Under the pieces are notes generated by a model. That model was not told the DNA's origin, did no database searches, and saw only the letters and a program-made list of their open reading frames with translations. Shown piece by piece: positions 37,579-46,429 of a DNA stretch of 64,000 bases (the first letter of the stretch is position 1; the number at the start of each line of letters is the position of its first letter). Source of the stretch: Pseudobdellovibrionaceae bacterium. Its GTDB lineage: Bacteria; Bdellovibrionota; FAC87; UBA2466; JACKAF01. The DNA is taken from the NCBI GenBank assembly GCA_020635235.1, contig JACKAF010000001.1:496001-560000 (forward strand). Reading direction: 5' to 3'. Made by a program: the position numbers and the translations under genes.

Positions 37579-37986
37579 TTAGAATTGCTCCTTGAAGTTT
37601 TCCGCCGTGAACGGGGTTTTTCTCTGTTTCCAAAGCGTGGGTTTTGCTGTGGGGAACTTTCGGTTCAGCACGTCCCCTCTTACCCAGGCTGCCAAAAATC
37701 CAATAGGGGTGAGTACCAGAAAAAACAAAGCCCCGAGGATGATCGGCTGGGTAAAGATGGCCAGCAGAAGGCCAAAACGGTGCCAGAGCACGTTCAATGG
37801 GTGCAAGGCGCGCGGGTACACCAGCGTGATCAGCAGAAAAAGGCCTGAAATGGCCAAGCAGCCAGCATTGGGGCCGGTTTTGAGGGCTGGGTAAACCCCA
37901 AGCAGAAAAAAGAAGGCAGCAAAGACCAGCCCGAACTGGCGGTCGGAGCCGACTCGAATCTCGTGTTCCAGAATAGTTTCGTGCAT
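37579..37986 (-). CDS. SxtJ family membrane protein
   Basis: A 135-residue membrane protein with three to four helices (FGLVFAAFFFLLGVYPAL, LAISGLFLLITLVYPRAL, PIILGALFFLVLTPIGFLAA) and a cytoplasmic tail (RKFPTAKPTLWKQRKTPFTA). This matches the SxtJ family, named from the saxitoxin cluster and often next to carbamoyltransferases in non-toxin genomes. First gene of the three-gene operon; its own role is unknown. Confidence 0.85.
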   Translation of the reverse strand: MHETILEHEIRVGSDRQFGLVFAAFFFLLGVYPALKTGPNAGCLAISGLFLLITLVYPRALHPLNVLWHRFGLLLAIFTQPIILGALFFLVLTPIGFLAAWVRGDVLNRKFPTAKPTLWKQRKTPFTAENFKEQF

Positions 37987-38061
37987 AGCTTAGTCCATTC
38001 CCTAGCCTATCCTGGGAAGATTGGCAAAAGCGGTCCTGGTAGGGGGGCTCGGGAGTCGGTC

Positions 38062-41000
38062 CTAGCGTAGAGTCGCCAGCCGACGATCTGCCCGTTCGTA
38101 CCTAATAGTAATTGTATCACCTGCTTTGACTTGGAACGGAAGCCGTTCAAAGAAAATAAACACCTCGTTTTGTGCGGTGCGGTATTCCCAATGGCCTTGC
38201 GACGCATCTAAGATTTGGCCGTTGATACTTACCTGTATGCTTTCCGGCTTGGGGGCGACTTCAAGTGGAATGCGCCGTTGCGCGGCGAGGCTGGCGCGCC
38301 GCACGACACCGTCCGCGAAATCGCGCAACGCGGAACCTACCGATACTTTGCAGGTATCGTATATTTTTCCGTCGGTTTCCTCGGCAAGGACGTCATAGGC
38401 AAACCCATTACACCAGTGGCCCATCGCACTCACACGATAAGCCTTGTTGACCTTATTATGGGTAGCGATAAAGCGCTGCGCGTAGTCAATCGGTAAATCC
38501 CCCTGGTACGGCGTTCCGTTTGCGAAGTACGTGTACTGATCGTCTCTGTTGGTCACGATGAGCACGTCTTGAGGTACATCGTTGCGGAAGTACTCTTGCG
38601 GTACAAAGCTGAAGTTCGTCAGCTTGTCGTAGAACAGCTGAAGCGTCCATGTGGGCGAGTTCAGCGCGTTCTGCCAACTGATTTGATCGAGGTAGCTGCG
38701 GAAGGAGTTTGTAAAGTTCGTTCCGTACCCTTCCATGATTGCCTGCCCGCCAACTGTAACTGGCGATCCGTTGGAGACGCTCGGCTGGCTCATCAGCATG
38801 GCTGCTTTGTGATCGGATTTGATCGTGGAAAGAATATTGGAGAACTGTGTGATCTGATTGCGGACATCGGATAGCAACGGTGTGCAGTCCGTTGCTTTGT
38901 CGATCACCCACAAAGTTTCGCTGCTGGCCCCTTCGACCTTATCCTTGATCACTACGTTTAGAGTCACCGGAGGCTTCGACACGTGGATGATAACGGTATT
39001 TTCAACGCTGAAGGCAGCATTCGATACCACCACCACAAAGTCGTTTACTCCGACCGCCGAAAGCGGCGGAGTGCCCGAGAGATCCCCGTTGGTCGCTACG
39101 TTCAACCAGGTCGGGCCCGATTTCTTGCTAAAGCTTAGCGGGTAACCTTTGGGATCCGTCGCTTTGTCCTTCAAAGTTTCCTTGAAAGCTTCGAGCGCAA
39201 CCGCATTGAAAACAATTGGGGACTGCAGCCACTGCGGGGGCTTGGGATCTGCGATGACATCGATATAAAGCGTGCCTGTCGCGACGTGCGTCCCATCGTT
39301 TACGTGGAGAGTATACGAATGCGGCCCAATGTCCTTCATCTTTGGAGTTGCTGTGAGTTGGCAGGTATTAGTGAGGGTGACCCATGCATCCGCCGAAATG
39401 AGAACGCAAGTAAACTTGTCGCCCTCGGGGTCCTCGATATACTTGGGATCCGACAAATCCACACTAAGGGTTTCGCCTTCCTTGACCGTAAATTTCAGAT
39501 CTTTAATGGTAGGCGGGTAGGTGCGGATTTTTACGCTGCCGAACGCATTTACTTCGACTGCGGGGTGCTTCCCATCGCTGACTCCGAAGCGCGCAGTGTA
39601 CTCGCCCAAATGATTTTCAGCTGGAACACCGGATAAAATCCCTGATGGGCTCAGTTGAAGCCAACTTGGGCCGTCAAGAAGTGTAAATTCCAGTTTGTCG
39701 CCGTCTACTTCCTTTACGAAGGGGGTGAGATCGAAGTTGTAGTTTTCCCCTACGTAAGCGTCGGCGAGACGAATCGGATTCTGCGTCCACTGAGGCGGGG
39801 TGTTTTTCGGAACCACCATGCCAATCGCCTCGACTGGAAGCGGCGGGTGCGATCCGTCGGTGACCGTCAACGTAAAGCGGTACGTCCCAATGTGCTTAGT
39901 TTCGGGAACCCCATTCACCATTCCGCCTGCGCTTACGCGGATCCATTCTGGCGCGCCCAGTGAAGCGAACGTCAGGGTGTCCCCGTCTTCATCGACCGCA
40001 AAAGGAGAGACATCGTAATTTAACGTTTCGCCCACCTCTACTACAGGAAGTTGAATCGGAGATTTGGTCCAGTATGGGGCGTCCTGCTTGTTGAGCACGC
40101 GGATCGTGGTGTTCACGGTGACGGCCGGTGATTTCCCGTCGGTAACGGAGAAGCTTACGGGTGAGGTGCCGACATCTATTTGTCGGGGAGTTCCCGAAAG
40201 CTTTCCGTCAGAGCTTGTCTGCAACCAATCGGGCCCGCTTACTTTTGCAAAGGTGATGGCATCGCCTTCAGGATCCTTGGCCCAAGAGCTCAAGTCGAAA
40301 CTGTAGGCGGTATCTTCTGTAGCGTCACTGAGGATAAGAGGCGTCGTCCAGACAGGTGCATCGTTGGTGTCGAGAACAAGACCTTCGGCGTTCACCGGGA
40401 CTTTGGTGGTCCCGTCGCTCACGCGGATCACCATGGTGAAAGGGCCAACGTCCTGCTGTCGGGGTGTACCCGAAAGGGTACCGTCAGCGGCGACTTGTAT
40501 CCAATTGGGTCCACTTACTTTCTCAAAGGTCAGTGGATCGTTCTCTTCATCGGTCACAAAAGGTTTCACATCGAAAGTGTAGGCCTCATCTTCGAGGGCA
40601 TCCTTGAGACGGATCGGATTTTGGGTCCACTGGGGAGGATCATTCACCGGCAGTACCTGGCCATTGGCGACGGCAGGTACTGGGGTAGACGCCCCGTCTG
40701 TCACCGTAAGATCTAAGGTGAAGGGCCCCACATCCGAGGCGCTGGGAGTCCCGCTGAGTTCCCCATTAGGTGCCAGGCTTATCCAGGCCGGACCCTTTAC
40801 TAGCGCAAATGTTAAAGCGTCGTTTTCCGGATCGGTTACGTAAAGCTTTAGATCGAAGTTGTAGGGCTTATCTTCAAAAGCGTCCGCCAACTTGACGGGG
40901 TTCTGCACCCACTGAGGAGGATCGTTGGTTTCGACCACTTTGCCGCGTGCAATGACCTGTGCGCTGCCTTTGCCATCAGATACTTCGATTCTGACCTGAT

Positions 41001-44000
41001 AGCTGCCTACATCCCTTTGTTCTGGGGTCCCGACCAAATTCCCATCTTGGGTGACTTGTATCCAGTTGGGGCCGCTAACTTTTTTGAACGTTAGAGCGTC
41101 GCCTTCCTCATCAAACACAAAGGGCTTTACGTCGAACGAATAGGCCTTGTCCTCGAAGGCGTCTGGGAGATCGATTGGGTTCTGGGTCCAAGTCGGCGGA
41201 TCATTGGCTTCGATGACACGCCCGTTGGCCGTGACATTTACGGGTGGCGCGATGCCGTCGCTCACACTGAAGGTAGCTTGGAAGTTCCCTACGTCTGATT
41301 GAGCCGGCGTTCCCGACAGAAGGCCGTTTGGGGATACTTTGAGCCAATCGGGTCCACTGACTTTTGCGAATTGTAGGTTGTCCCCATCTTCATCTGTTGC
41401 GAACGGGGCGATGTTAAATCCATAGGCTACGTCTTCGGTCGCGTCTGCCAGAGTAAGAGGATCCTGCGACCATTTGGGTGCGTCGTTTGTATTGCGGACT
41501 TCTCCGAGTGCTGGCGCTTCGCTGCTCAAAACCCCGTCGGAGGCTACAACAGTCAAAGTGAAGTTACCAACGTCCGACTGTGAAGGGGTCCCTGAAAAGA
41601 TGCCGTCTGCACTCAGTGTCAGCCATGCCGGACCACCCTTTTTCGTGAACTGGAGCGGACGACCTTCCGGATCGGATACAAAGGGCTTTACATCAAAAGT
41701 GTACGGCTGATCTTCAAACGCGGGATCCATCGGAATGGTCGTCACATTCCACGTAGGCGGATCGTTGACTTCGATCACGCGTCCGTTGGCGTCGACATTT
41801 ACGGGAGCCCCGATACCGTCGGTTACACTGAGTACTAGGGTAAACGGACCAACATCTGCCTGGCGGGGAGTGCCGCTTAGAACGCCAGTGGAACTTACCT
41901 TTATCCAGTCGGGTCCTTGTTCTTTTTTGAAGGTAAGTGGATCGCCGTCTTCATCAAAAACCAAATTAGCAACTGAAAACTGGTAAAGCTTATTCTCGGT
42001 CGCATCGGGTAGAGGGATTGGGTTCTGCGACCAAGCTGGTAGATCGTTGGTGTTGAGCACTCTACCGCGTGCGCGAACTGGAACCGGGTCGGATTTACCG
42101 TCAGTGACGCCTACCAGAATTTCGTAAGATCCGACGTCTTCCTGTCGGGGAACCCCCGTGAGTTTTCCTTGTGGAGTTATCTGCAACCAGCCCGGCCCCT
42201 CGAGTTTTTCGAAGGTCAGGGCGTCGCCATCCGGATCAGACGCGTAGCCCGCTAGTTCAAACTGGAATAGCCAGTCTTCTTGGGCGTCGTCGAGGGCAAT
42301 GGGATCGGCCTTCCAAAATGGTGCGTCGTTGGTATTTAGAACTTGCCCCGTTAGTGTAACGGGTACTGCAGCCGCCTTTCCGTCACTAACACTCACGCGG
42401 GCGGTGAAGGGTCCAACATCCTCCTGCACCGGCGTTCCGGAGAGGACTCCATTGATCCCGACTTTAAGCCACTCGGGGCCAGAGAGTTTGGTAAAGCTTA
42501 GCGTGTCGCCGTCCTCATCAAATACTTTGGTTTTTAGATCAAAGGAATAGGCGCGATCTTCGGTTGCATCCGGAAGCGGGATCGGGTCGCTTGCCCAAAC
42601 GGGGGCATCGTTTACATTCAGTACTTCACCGACGGCGTTGACATTGACCGGAGTGGAATTGCCATCGGTAACGGAGAAAACTGCCTGGTAACTTCCCACA
42701 TTTGCTTGAACGGGTACGCCGCTGAGTTTTCCTTGGGGCGAGATTTTCAACCAAGCCGGTCCCGAAACCATCGCAAAGCTTAGGCTGTCGCCATCCTCAT
42801 CCACCGCGAAGCTAGAGATATCGAAGTCGTAGGGCGCGTCTTCGAAGGCATCTTTCAGCGCAATCGGATCTTTGGTCCATTGGGGCGCGTCGTTGCTATT
42901 CAGGACGCGGCCCTTGGCGGTCACGGAAACCGGATTGGAGAGCGAATCGGTTACTGAAACCACCAGATCAAAGTTACCGACGTCTGACTGCTTGGGTGTC
43001 CCACTCAGGGAACCATCGGAGCTTACTAAGATCCACGCGGGTCCAGAGACTTTGGCGAAGCGCAGATTGTCTCCATCTACGTCGAGGGCAAAAGTTGAAA
43101 TGTCAAAAGAGTACGCTTTGTCTTCGAAGGCGTCGCTCAGTGTAATTGGATCTCGAGTCCAGGTGGGAGCGTCGTTGGTATTTTTTACAGTCCCGTTTGC
43201 GTTTACTTCAACGGGCGCCGACTTTCCGTCGGTGACCGCAAAACGTGCCGTGTAGTTACCCACGTCTTCTTGCACTGGCGTTCCAGCGAGTACTCCACTT
43301 GGTGGCACTGAGAGCCAGCCGGGCCCAGAGACTTTAGCGAAAGTGAGAGGATCCCCGTCTTCGTCAACAACGAAGGCTTTGATATCAAAGCTGTAGGGAT
43401 CGTCTTCGAGCGCCTCTTTCAACGTGAGCGGGTCCACGGTCCAACGAGGTGGATCGTTTACGTTAAGGACCTCACCTTGGACGTTCACTTCAACGGGCGT
43501 GGCGATTCCGTCGCTTACACTGACGACAAAACTCAGGGGGCCGACATCTGCCTGTCGTGGCGTTCCTGAAATAATTCCGGCAGTAGAAACATTTACCCAA
43601 CTAGGTCCAGATACCTTCTTGAAACTGAGGGCATCTCCATCCTCGTCGCTAGCCGACGTAGAGAGGTCGAATTGATACGGAGAATCCTCAGTCGCCGAAG
43701 GGATGCGTACGGGATTGCTGATCCAGACGGGAGGATCGTTCACGTTGATGACTTGCCCTACTGCTGTCACGTTTACGGGTGTTCCCGAGGGATCGGCTAC
43801 GCTGAGTACCGCTTGGTAATTCCCCACGTCGCTTTGAGAGGGTGTTCCCCCAAGCTGCCCGTCGCTGCTCACCGTAAGCCAGGCGGGTCCGGAAACTTTT
43901 GCAAATTGAAGTGGATCGCCTTCGGCATCGGTAACTTGGGTTTTGAGATCAAAAAAGAATGGATTGTCTTCCAAGGCGACGGGGAGGTTCAACGGATCAG

Positions 44001-46071
44001 ATTTCCACTGAGGGAGATCATTTACTTCAAGCACTCTGCCGTTTGCCGATACCTTGACAGGGGTCGATTTCCCATCCGTTACATTGAATTCAGCCGTGAA
44101 CGTACCGACATCACTCTGCACAGGCGTTCCAGTCAAACGTCCCTGCGCGTCTACCTTAAGCCATTGCGGGCCACTTACTTTGGAGAACGTGAGAGCGTCT
44201 CCATCCTCGTCGTTTGCAAAAGGGCGGAGCTCAAAGTTATAAGGAGCGTCTTCGGTGGCTGGAGACAATTCAATCGGATTTTGTGTCCAAACGGGGGCGT
44301 CATTGACGTTGATGACTTTGCCGTTTGCAACGACAGACACGGGAGCGGACTTCGAGTCGGTCACGCTAAGTGTGGCGGTAAAAGTACCGACGTCTCCTTG
44401 TGCCGGTGTGCCACTGAGTGTGCCAGCGGCATCGATTTTTAGCCACTGCGGGCCACTCTGAAGGGCGAAAGTTAAGGCGTCCCCATCTTCATCTGTAGCG
44501 AGACTTGCGACACTAAACTGGTACGGGCTATCTTCCGTGGCGTCCGCCAGTTGAATGGGATTCTGAGTCCATTTGGGTGCATCATTCACGTTCAGAACTT
44601 TTCCATTCGCAGAAACCTGAACGTTCGCTTTTCCGTCCGATACGGAGAAAGTGGCGGTGTAGTTGCCTACATCTGCCTGAACGGGAGTCCCGGTGATTTT
44701 TCCGTTCGGAGCAACTTTTAACCAATCGGGTCCGTTCAATTTGCTAAAGGTGAGCGGATCGCCATCCTCGTCCGTTACTAGGGGCGCTAAGTCAAAGTTG
44801 TACGCTTGATCTTCCGTCGCATCCGCGAGGCTAACCGGTATCTGAGTCCAAACGGGAGCATCATTTACGTTTTGCACTTTACCGGTGGCGGGTACAAGCA
44901 CCGGCGCCGAAAGGCCGTCCGTTACGCTAAAGGAGGCGGTGTAGTTTCCCACGTCGCCTTGCTTTGGCGTACCAGTGATCTTTCCATCGGAAGCTACTTG
45001 CATCCAGGTTGGGCCGGAGACTTTTACGAATGTCAGATTTTCACTATCTTCGTCGGAGGCAAGAGGAGCTAGGTCGAAAGTAAAAGGATTGTCTTCCAGC
45101 GCCGTACCCAGATCAACGCTTGTGACATTCCAAATGGGCGGGTCGTTTACGTTCAGCACGACGCCGTTTGCATTTACCGGAACGGGGGCAGCGATACCGT
45201 CCGTTACTAGGACAACTAAAGTGAAGTTGCCGATATCGGCCGCAGCAGGCGTACCGCTTAGGACGCCTTGAGGGGAAACCTTTAACCAATCTGGACCGGA
45301 AGACTTAGTAAACTGTAGTGTGTTGCCATCCTCGTCCGAAGCGAAAGAACTGATGTTGAACGTGTACGGAGTGTCCTCGCTGGCCGGATCCAATTGGATG
45401 GGATTTTGGGACCAAACCGGGGCATCGTTGACGTTTACCACTTGGAAATTAAAAGTCGCGGGAGCGCTGAAAACTCTTCCGTCGATCGTGGTTTCAAAAG
45501 CGATGCGTAAACTTACCGGTCCGACGTGTGCTTGCAGGGGCGTGCCGCTGAGTGCTCCCTGCGGCGACAAGGATATCCAAGGCGCTCCCTCCAAGAGTGT
45601 GAAAGTTGTAGGGGTGCCCTCCGGGTGGTCGAGGTGTTTGACCACACTTTCGGTATAGGGTGAATCCTCAAATGCCTTGTTGAGTGTAATTGGATCCTGA
45701 TTCCAAACGGGTGGGATGCGGACGGTGATTTCCATTTGGGTGATTGCACCGGTATCTCCGTCCTGCACGGCAAAAGTGAAACGGCTAATGCCCTGATCGC
45801 TGTTCGTTGGATTTCCAAACATGCGATCGTTTGCAGAGTCGATTGTTAACCAAGCTGGCTTTCCAAAAGGCGTTTCGGTCCAGTCTAACTTTCCACCACT
45901 GCCCGTTTCACTGAGCAAGCTAATGAGATCGACGTCGAAGGCCTCACCTGCAAAAGCCGTAAGTTTTGTGGGGTTGTTTTTGAATTTGATTGCGGCCTTC
46001 GCGTAGGAGCCTACACAAAGTGCAACCAACAAAAAAAGCAGACCACTTTTTTTGAACTTTAGAATTTCCAT
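38062..46071 (-). CDS. Giant secreted cadherin/He_PIG-like repeat protein
   Basis: A 2669-residue exported protein. The signal peptide is LLFLLVALCVGSYAKA. About 24 tandem modules of about 94 residues follow, each with W-x-x-(D/N)P at its start, a calcium-type DEDGD segment, SGPxWL and SGTPxQxDVG; they resemble the dystroglycan-type cadherin-like/He_PIG family. The last three modules are divergent. From about residue 2370 a different domain follows: TLWVIDKATDC and DVLIVTNRDD recall a von Willebrand A domain without its DxSxS metal motif, then a small beta-domain (QVKAGDTITIRYE). The tandem DNA runs with a period near 282 bp. It is divergent from the kinase-like gene. Confidence 0.9.
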   Translation of the reverse strand: MEILKFKKSGLLFLLVALCVGSYAKAAIKFKNNPTKLTAFAGEAFDVDLISLLSETGSGGKLDWTETPFGKPAWLTIDSANDRMFGNPTNSDQGISRFTFAVQDGDTGAITQMEITVRIPPVWNQDPITLNKAFEDSPYTESVVKHLDHPEGTPTTFTLLEGAPWISLSPQGALSGTPLQAHVGPVSLRIAFETTIDGRVFSAPATFNFQVVNVNDAPVWSQNPIQLDPASEDTPYTFNISSFASDEDGNTLQFTKSSGPDWLKVSPQGVLSGTPAAADIGNFTLVVLVTDGIAAPVPVNANGVVLNVNDPPIWNVTSVDLGTALEDNPFTFDLAPLASDEDSENLTFVKVSGPTWMQVASDGKITGTPKQGDVGNYTASFSVTDGLSAPVLVPATGKVQNVNDAPVWTQIPVSLADATEDQAYNFDLAPLVTDEDGDPLTFSKLNGPDWLKVAPNGKITGTPVQADVGNYTATFSVSDGKANVQVSANGKVLNVNDAPKWTQNPIQLADATEDSPYQFSVASLATDEDGDALTFALQSGPQWLKIDAAGTLSGTPAQGDVGTFTATLSVTDSKSAPVSVVANGKVINVNDAPVWTQNPIELSPATEDAPYNFELRPFANDEDGDALTFSKVSGPQWLKVDAQGRLTGTPVQSDVGTFTAEFNVTDGKSTPVKVSANGRVLEVNDLPQWKSDPLNLPVALEDNPFFFDLKTQVTDAEGDPLQFAKVSGPAWLTVSSDGQLGGTPSQSDVGNYQAVLSVADPSGTPVNVTAVGQVINVNDPPVWISNPVRIPSATEDSPYQFDLSTSASDEDGDALSFKKVSGPSWVNVSTAGIISGTPRQADVGPLSFVVSVSDGIATPVEVNVQGEVLNVNDPPRWTVDPLTLKEALEDDPYSFDIKAFVVDEDGDPLTFAKVSGPGWLSVPPSGVLAGTPVQEDVGNYTARFAVTDGKSAPVEVNANGTVKNTNDAPTWTRDPITLSDAFEDKAYSFDISTFALDVDGDNLRFAKVSGPAWILVSSDGSLSGTPKQSDVGNFDLVVSVTDSLSNPVSVTAKGRVLNSNDAPQWTKDPIALKDAFEDAPYDFDISSFAVDEDGDSLSFAMVSGPAWLKISPQGKLSGVPVQANVGSYQAVFSVTDGNSTPVNVNAVGEVLNVNDAPVWASDPIPLPDATEDRAYSFDLKTKVFDEDGDTLSFTKLSGPEWLKVGINGVLSGTPVQEDVGPFTARVSVSDGKAAAVPVTLTGQVLNTNDAPFWKADPIALDDAQEDWLFQFELAGYASDPDGDALTFEKLEGPGWLQITPQGKLTGVPRQEDVGSYEILVGVTDGKSDPVPVRARGRVLNTNDLPAWSQNPIPLPDATENKLYQFSVANLVFDEDGDPLTFKKEQGPDWIKVSSTGVLSGTPRQADVGPFTLVLSVTDGIGAPVNVDANGRVIEVNDPPTWNVTTIPMDPAFEDQPYTFDVKPFVSDPEGRPLQFTKKGGPAWLTLSADGIFSGTPSQSDVGNFTLTVVASDGVLSSEAPALGEVRNTNDAPKWSQDPLTLADATEDVAYGFNIAPFATDEDGDNLQFAKVSGPDWLKVSPNGLLSGTPAQSDVGNFQATFSVSDGIAPPVNVTANGRVIEANDPPTWTQNPIDLPDAFEDKAYSFDVKPFVFDEEGDALTFKKVSGPNWIQVTQDGNLVGTPEQRDVGSYQVRIEVSDGKGSAQVIARGKVVETNDPPQWVQNPVKLADAFEDKPYNFDLKLYVTDPENDALTFALVKGPAWISLAPNGELSGTPSASDVGPFTLDLTVTDGASTPVPAVANGQVLPVNDPPQWTQNPIRLKDALEDEAYTFDVKPFVTDEENDPLTFEKVSGPNWIQVAADGTLSGTPRQQDVGPFTMVIRVSDGTTKVPVNAEGLVLDTNDAPVWTTPLILSDATEDTAYSFDLSSWAKDPEGDAITFAKVSGPDWLQTSSDGKLSGTPRQIDVGTSPVSFSVTDGKSPAVTVNTTIRVLNKQDAPYWTKSPIQLPVVEVGETLNYDVSPFAVDEDGDTLTFASLGAPEWIRVSAGGMVNGVPETKHIGTYRFTLTVTDGSHPPLPVEAIGMVVPKNTPPQWTQNPIRLADAYVGENYNFDLTPFVKEVDGDKLEFTLLDGPSWLQLSPSGILSGVPAENHLGEYTARFGVSDGKHPAVEVNAFGSVKIRTYPPTIKDLKFTVKEGETLSVDLSDPKYIEDPEGDKFTCVLISADAWVTLTNTCQLTATPKMKDIGPHSYTLHVNDGTHVATGTLYIDVIADPKPPQWLQSPIVFNAVALEAFKETLKDKATDPKGYPLSFSKKSGPTWLNVATNGDLSGTPPLSAVGVNDFVVVVSNAAFSVENTVIIHVSKPPVTLNVVIKDKVEGASSETLWVIDKATDCTPLLSDVRNQITQFSNILSTIKSDHKAAMLMSQPSVSNGSPVTVGGQAIMEGYGTNFTNSFRSYLDQISWQNALNSPTWTLQLFYDKLTNFSFVPQEYFRNDVPQDVLIVTNRDDQYTYFANGTPYQGDLPIDYAQRFIATHNKVNKAYRVSAMGHWCNGFAYDVLAEETDGKIYDTCKVSVGSALRDFADGVVRRASLAAQRRIPLEVAPKPESIQVSINGQILDASQGHWEYRTAQNEVFIFFERLPFQVKAGDTITIRYERADRRLATLR
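38960..45990 (-). repeat. About 24 tandem 282-bp coding repeats
   Basis: These are the DNA copies of the ~94-residue modules of the giant protein. Best-conserved parts are those for SGPxWL and SGTPxQxDVG. Copies differ by many substitutions rather than being exact, so the array is old and not a recent amplification. The phase is kept throughout, which argues for selection on the protein. Confidence 0.85.
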
Positions 46072-46429
46072 AACCCCCGCTCCCCTGCATTGATGCGATT
46101 TGTTATCGTTAATGCGACGTCATTATATCACCGACAAATCAACAATTTACGTGTCAATCGGTTACACGAGCGAGAAGTCTTAACGGTTCGATAAGGGAGG
46201 TTTTCGTTTGAACTCCGCAAAGCGTTAGAGGGTTTGTATACCGATAGGATGCGGGAGTGCGCGTCACGCTTTTACAGCTGCGAAAGAGATCGTCGAAGTG
46301 CGGTTAACGTATATTCATGGTCCCCCGAAAAAGCGTTCAAAATTCCATGGTTGCCAGGGCGCTTTGCCGTCTATTTCTGGCATGAAACTTCCATCTAAAT
46401 GACCAGTTTCCTAAATTTGGGTATTCGGG
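46072..46429. other. Divergent intergenic region between giant repeat protein and kinase-like genes
   Basis: This 358-bp gap should hold promoters in both directions. It is AT-richer than its flanks (TTATATCACC, CAACAATTTACG near 46130-46155). I found no clear -35/-10 pair, no hairpin and no small ORF with a ribosome site. On the minus strand a G-rich stretch (GGGGG) sits 3 bases before the giant gene's ATG. Confidence 0.4.

Noticed and set aside
38126..45658. Many plus-strand open frames of 60-250 codons regularly spaced opposite the giant repeat gene
   Set aside because: They recur with the repeat period, carry no ribosome sites and are antisense shadows of the repeated coding sequence.
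38960..45990. Periodic repeats resembling a CRISPR-like or satellite array
   Set aside because: The period is about 282 bp, copies are diverged and in one reading frame, so they encode protein modules.
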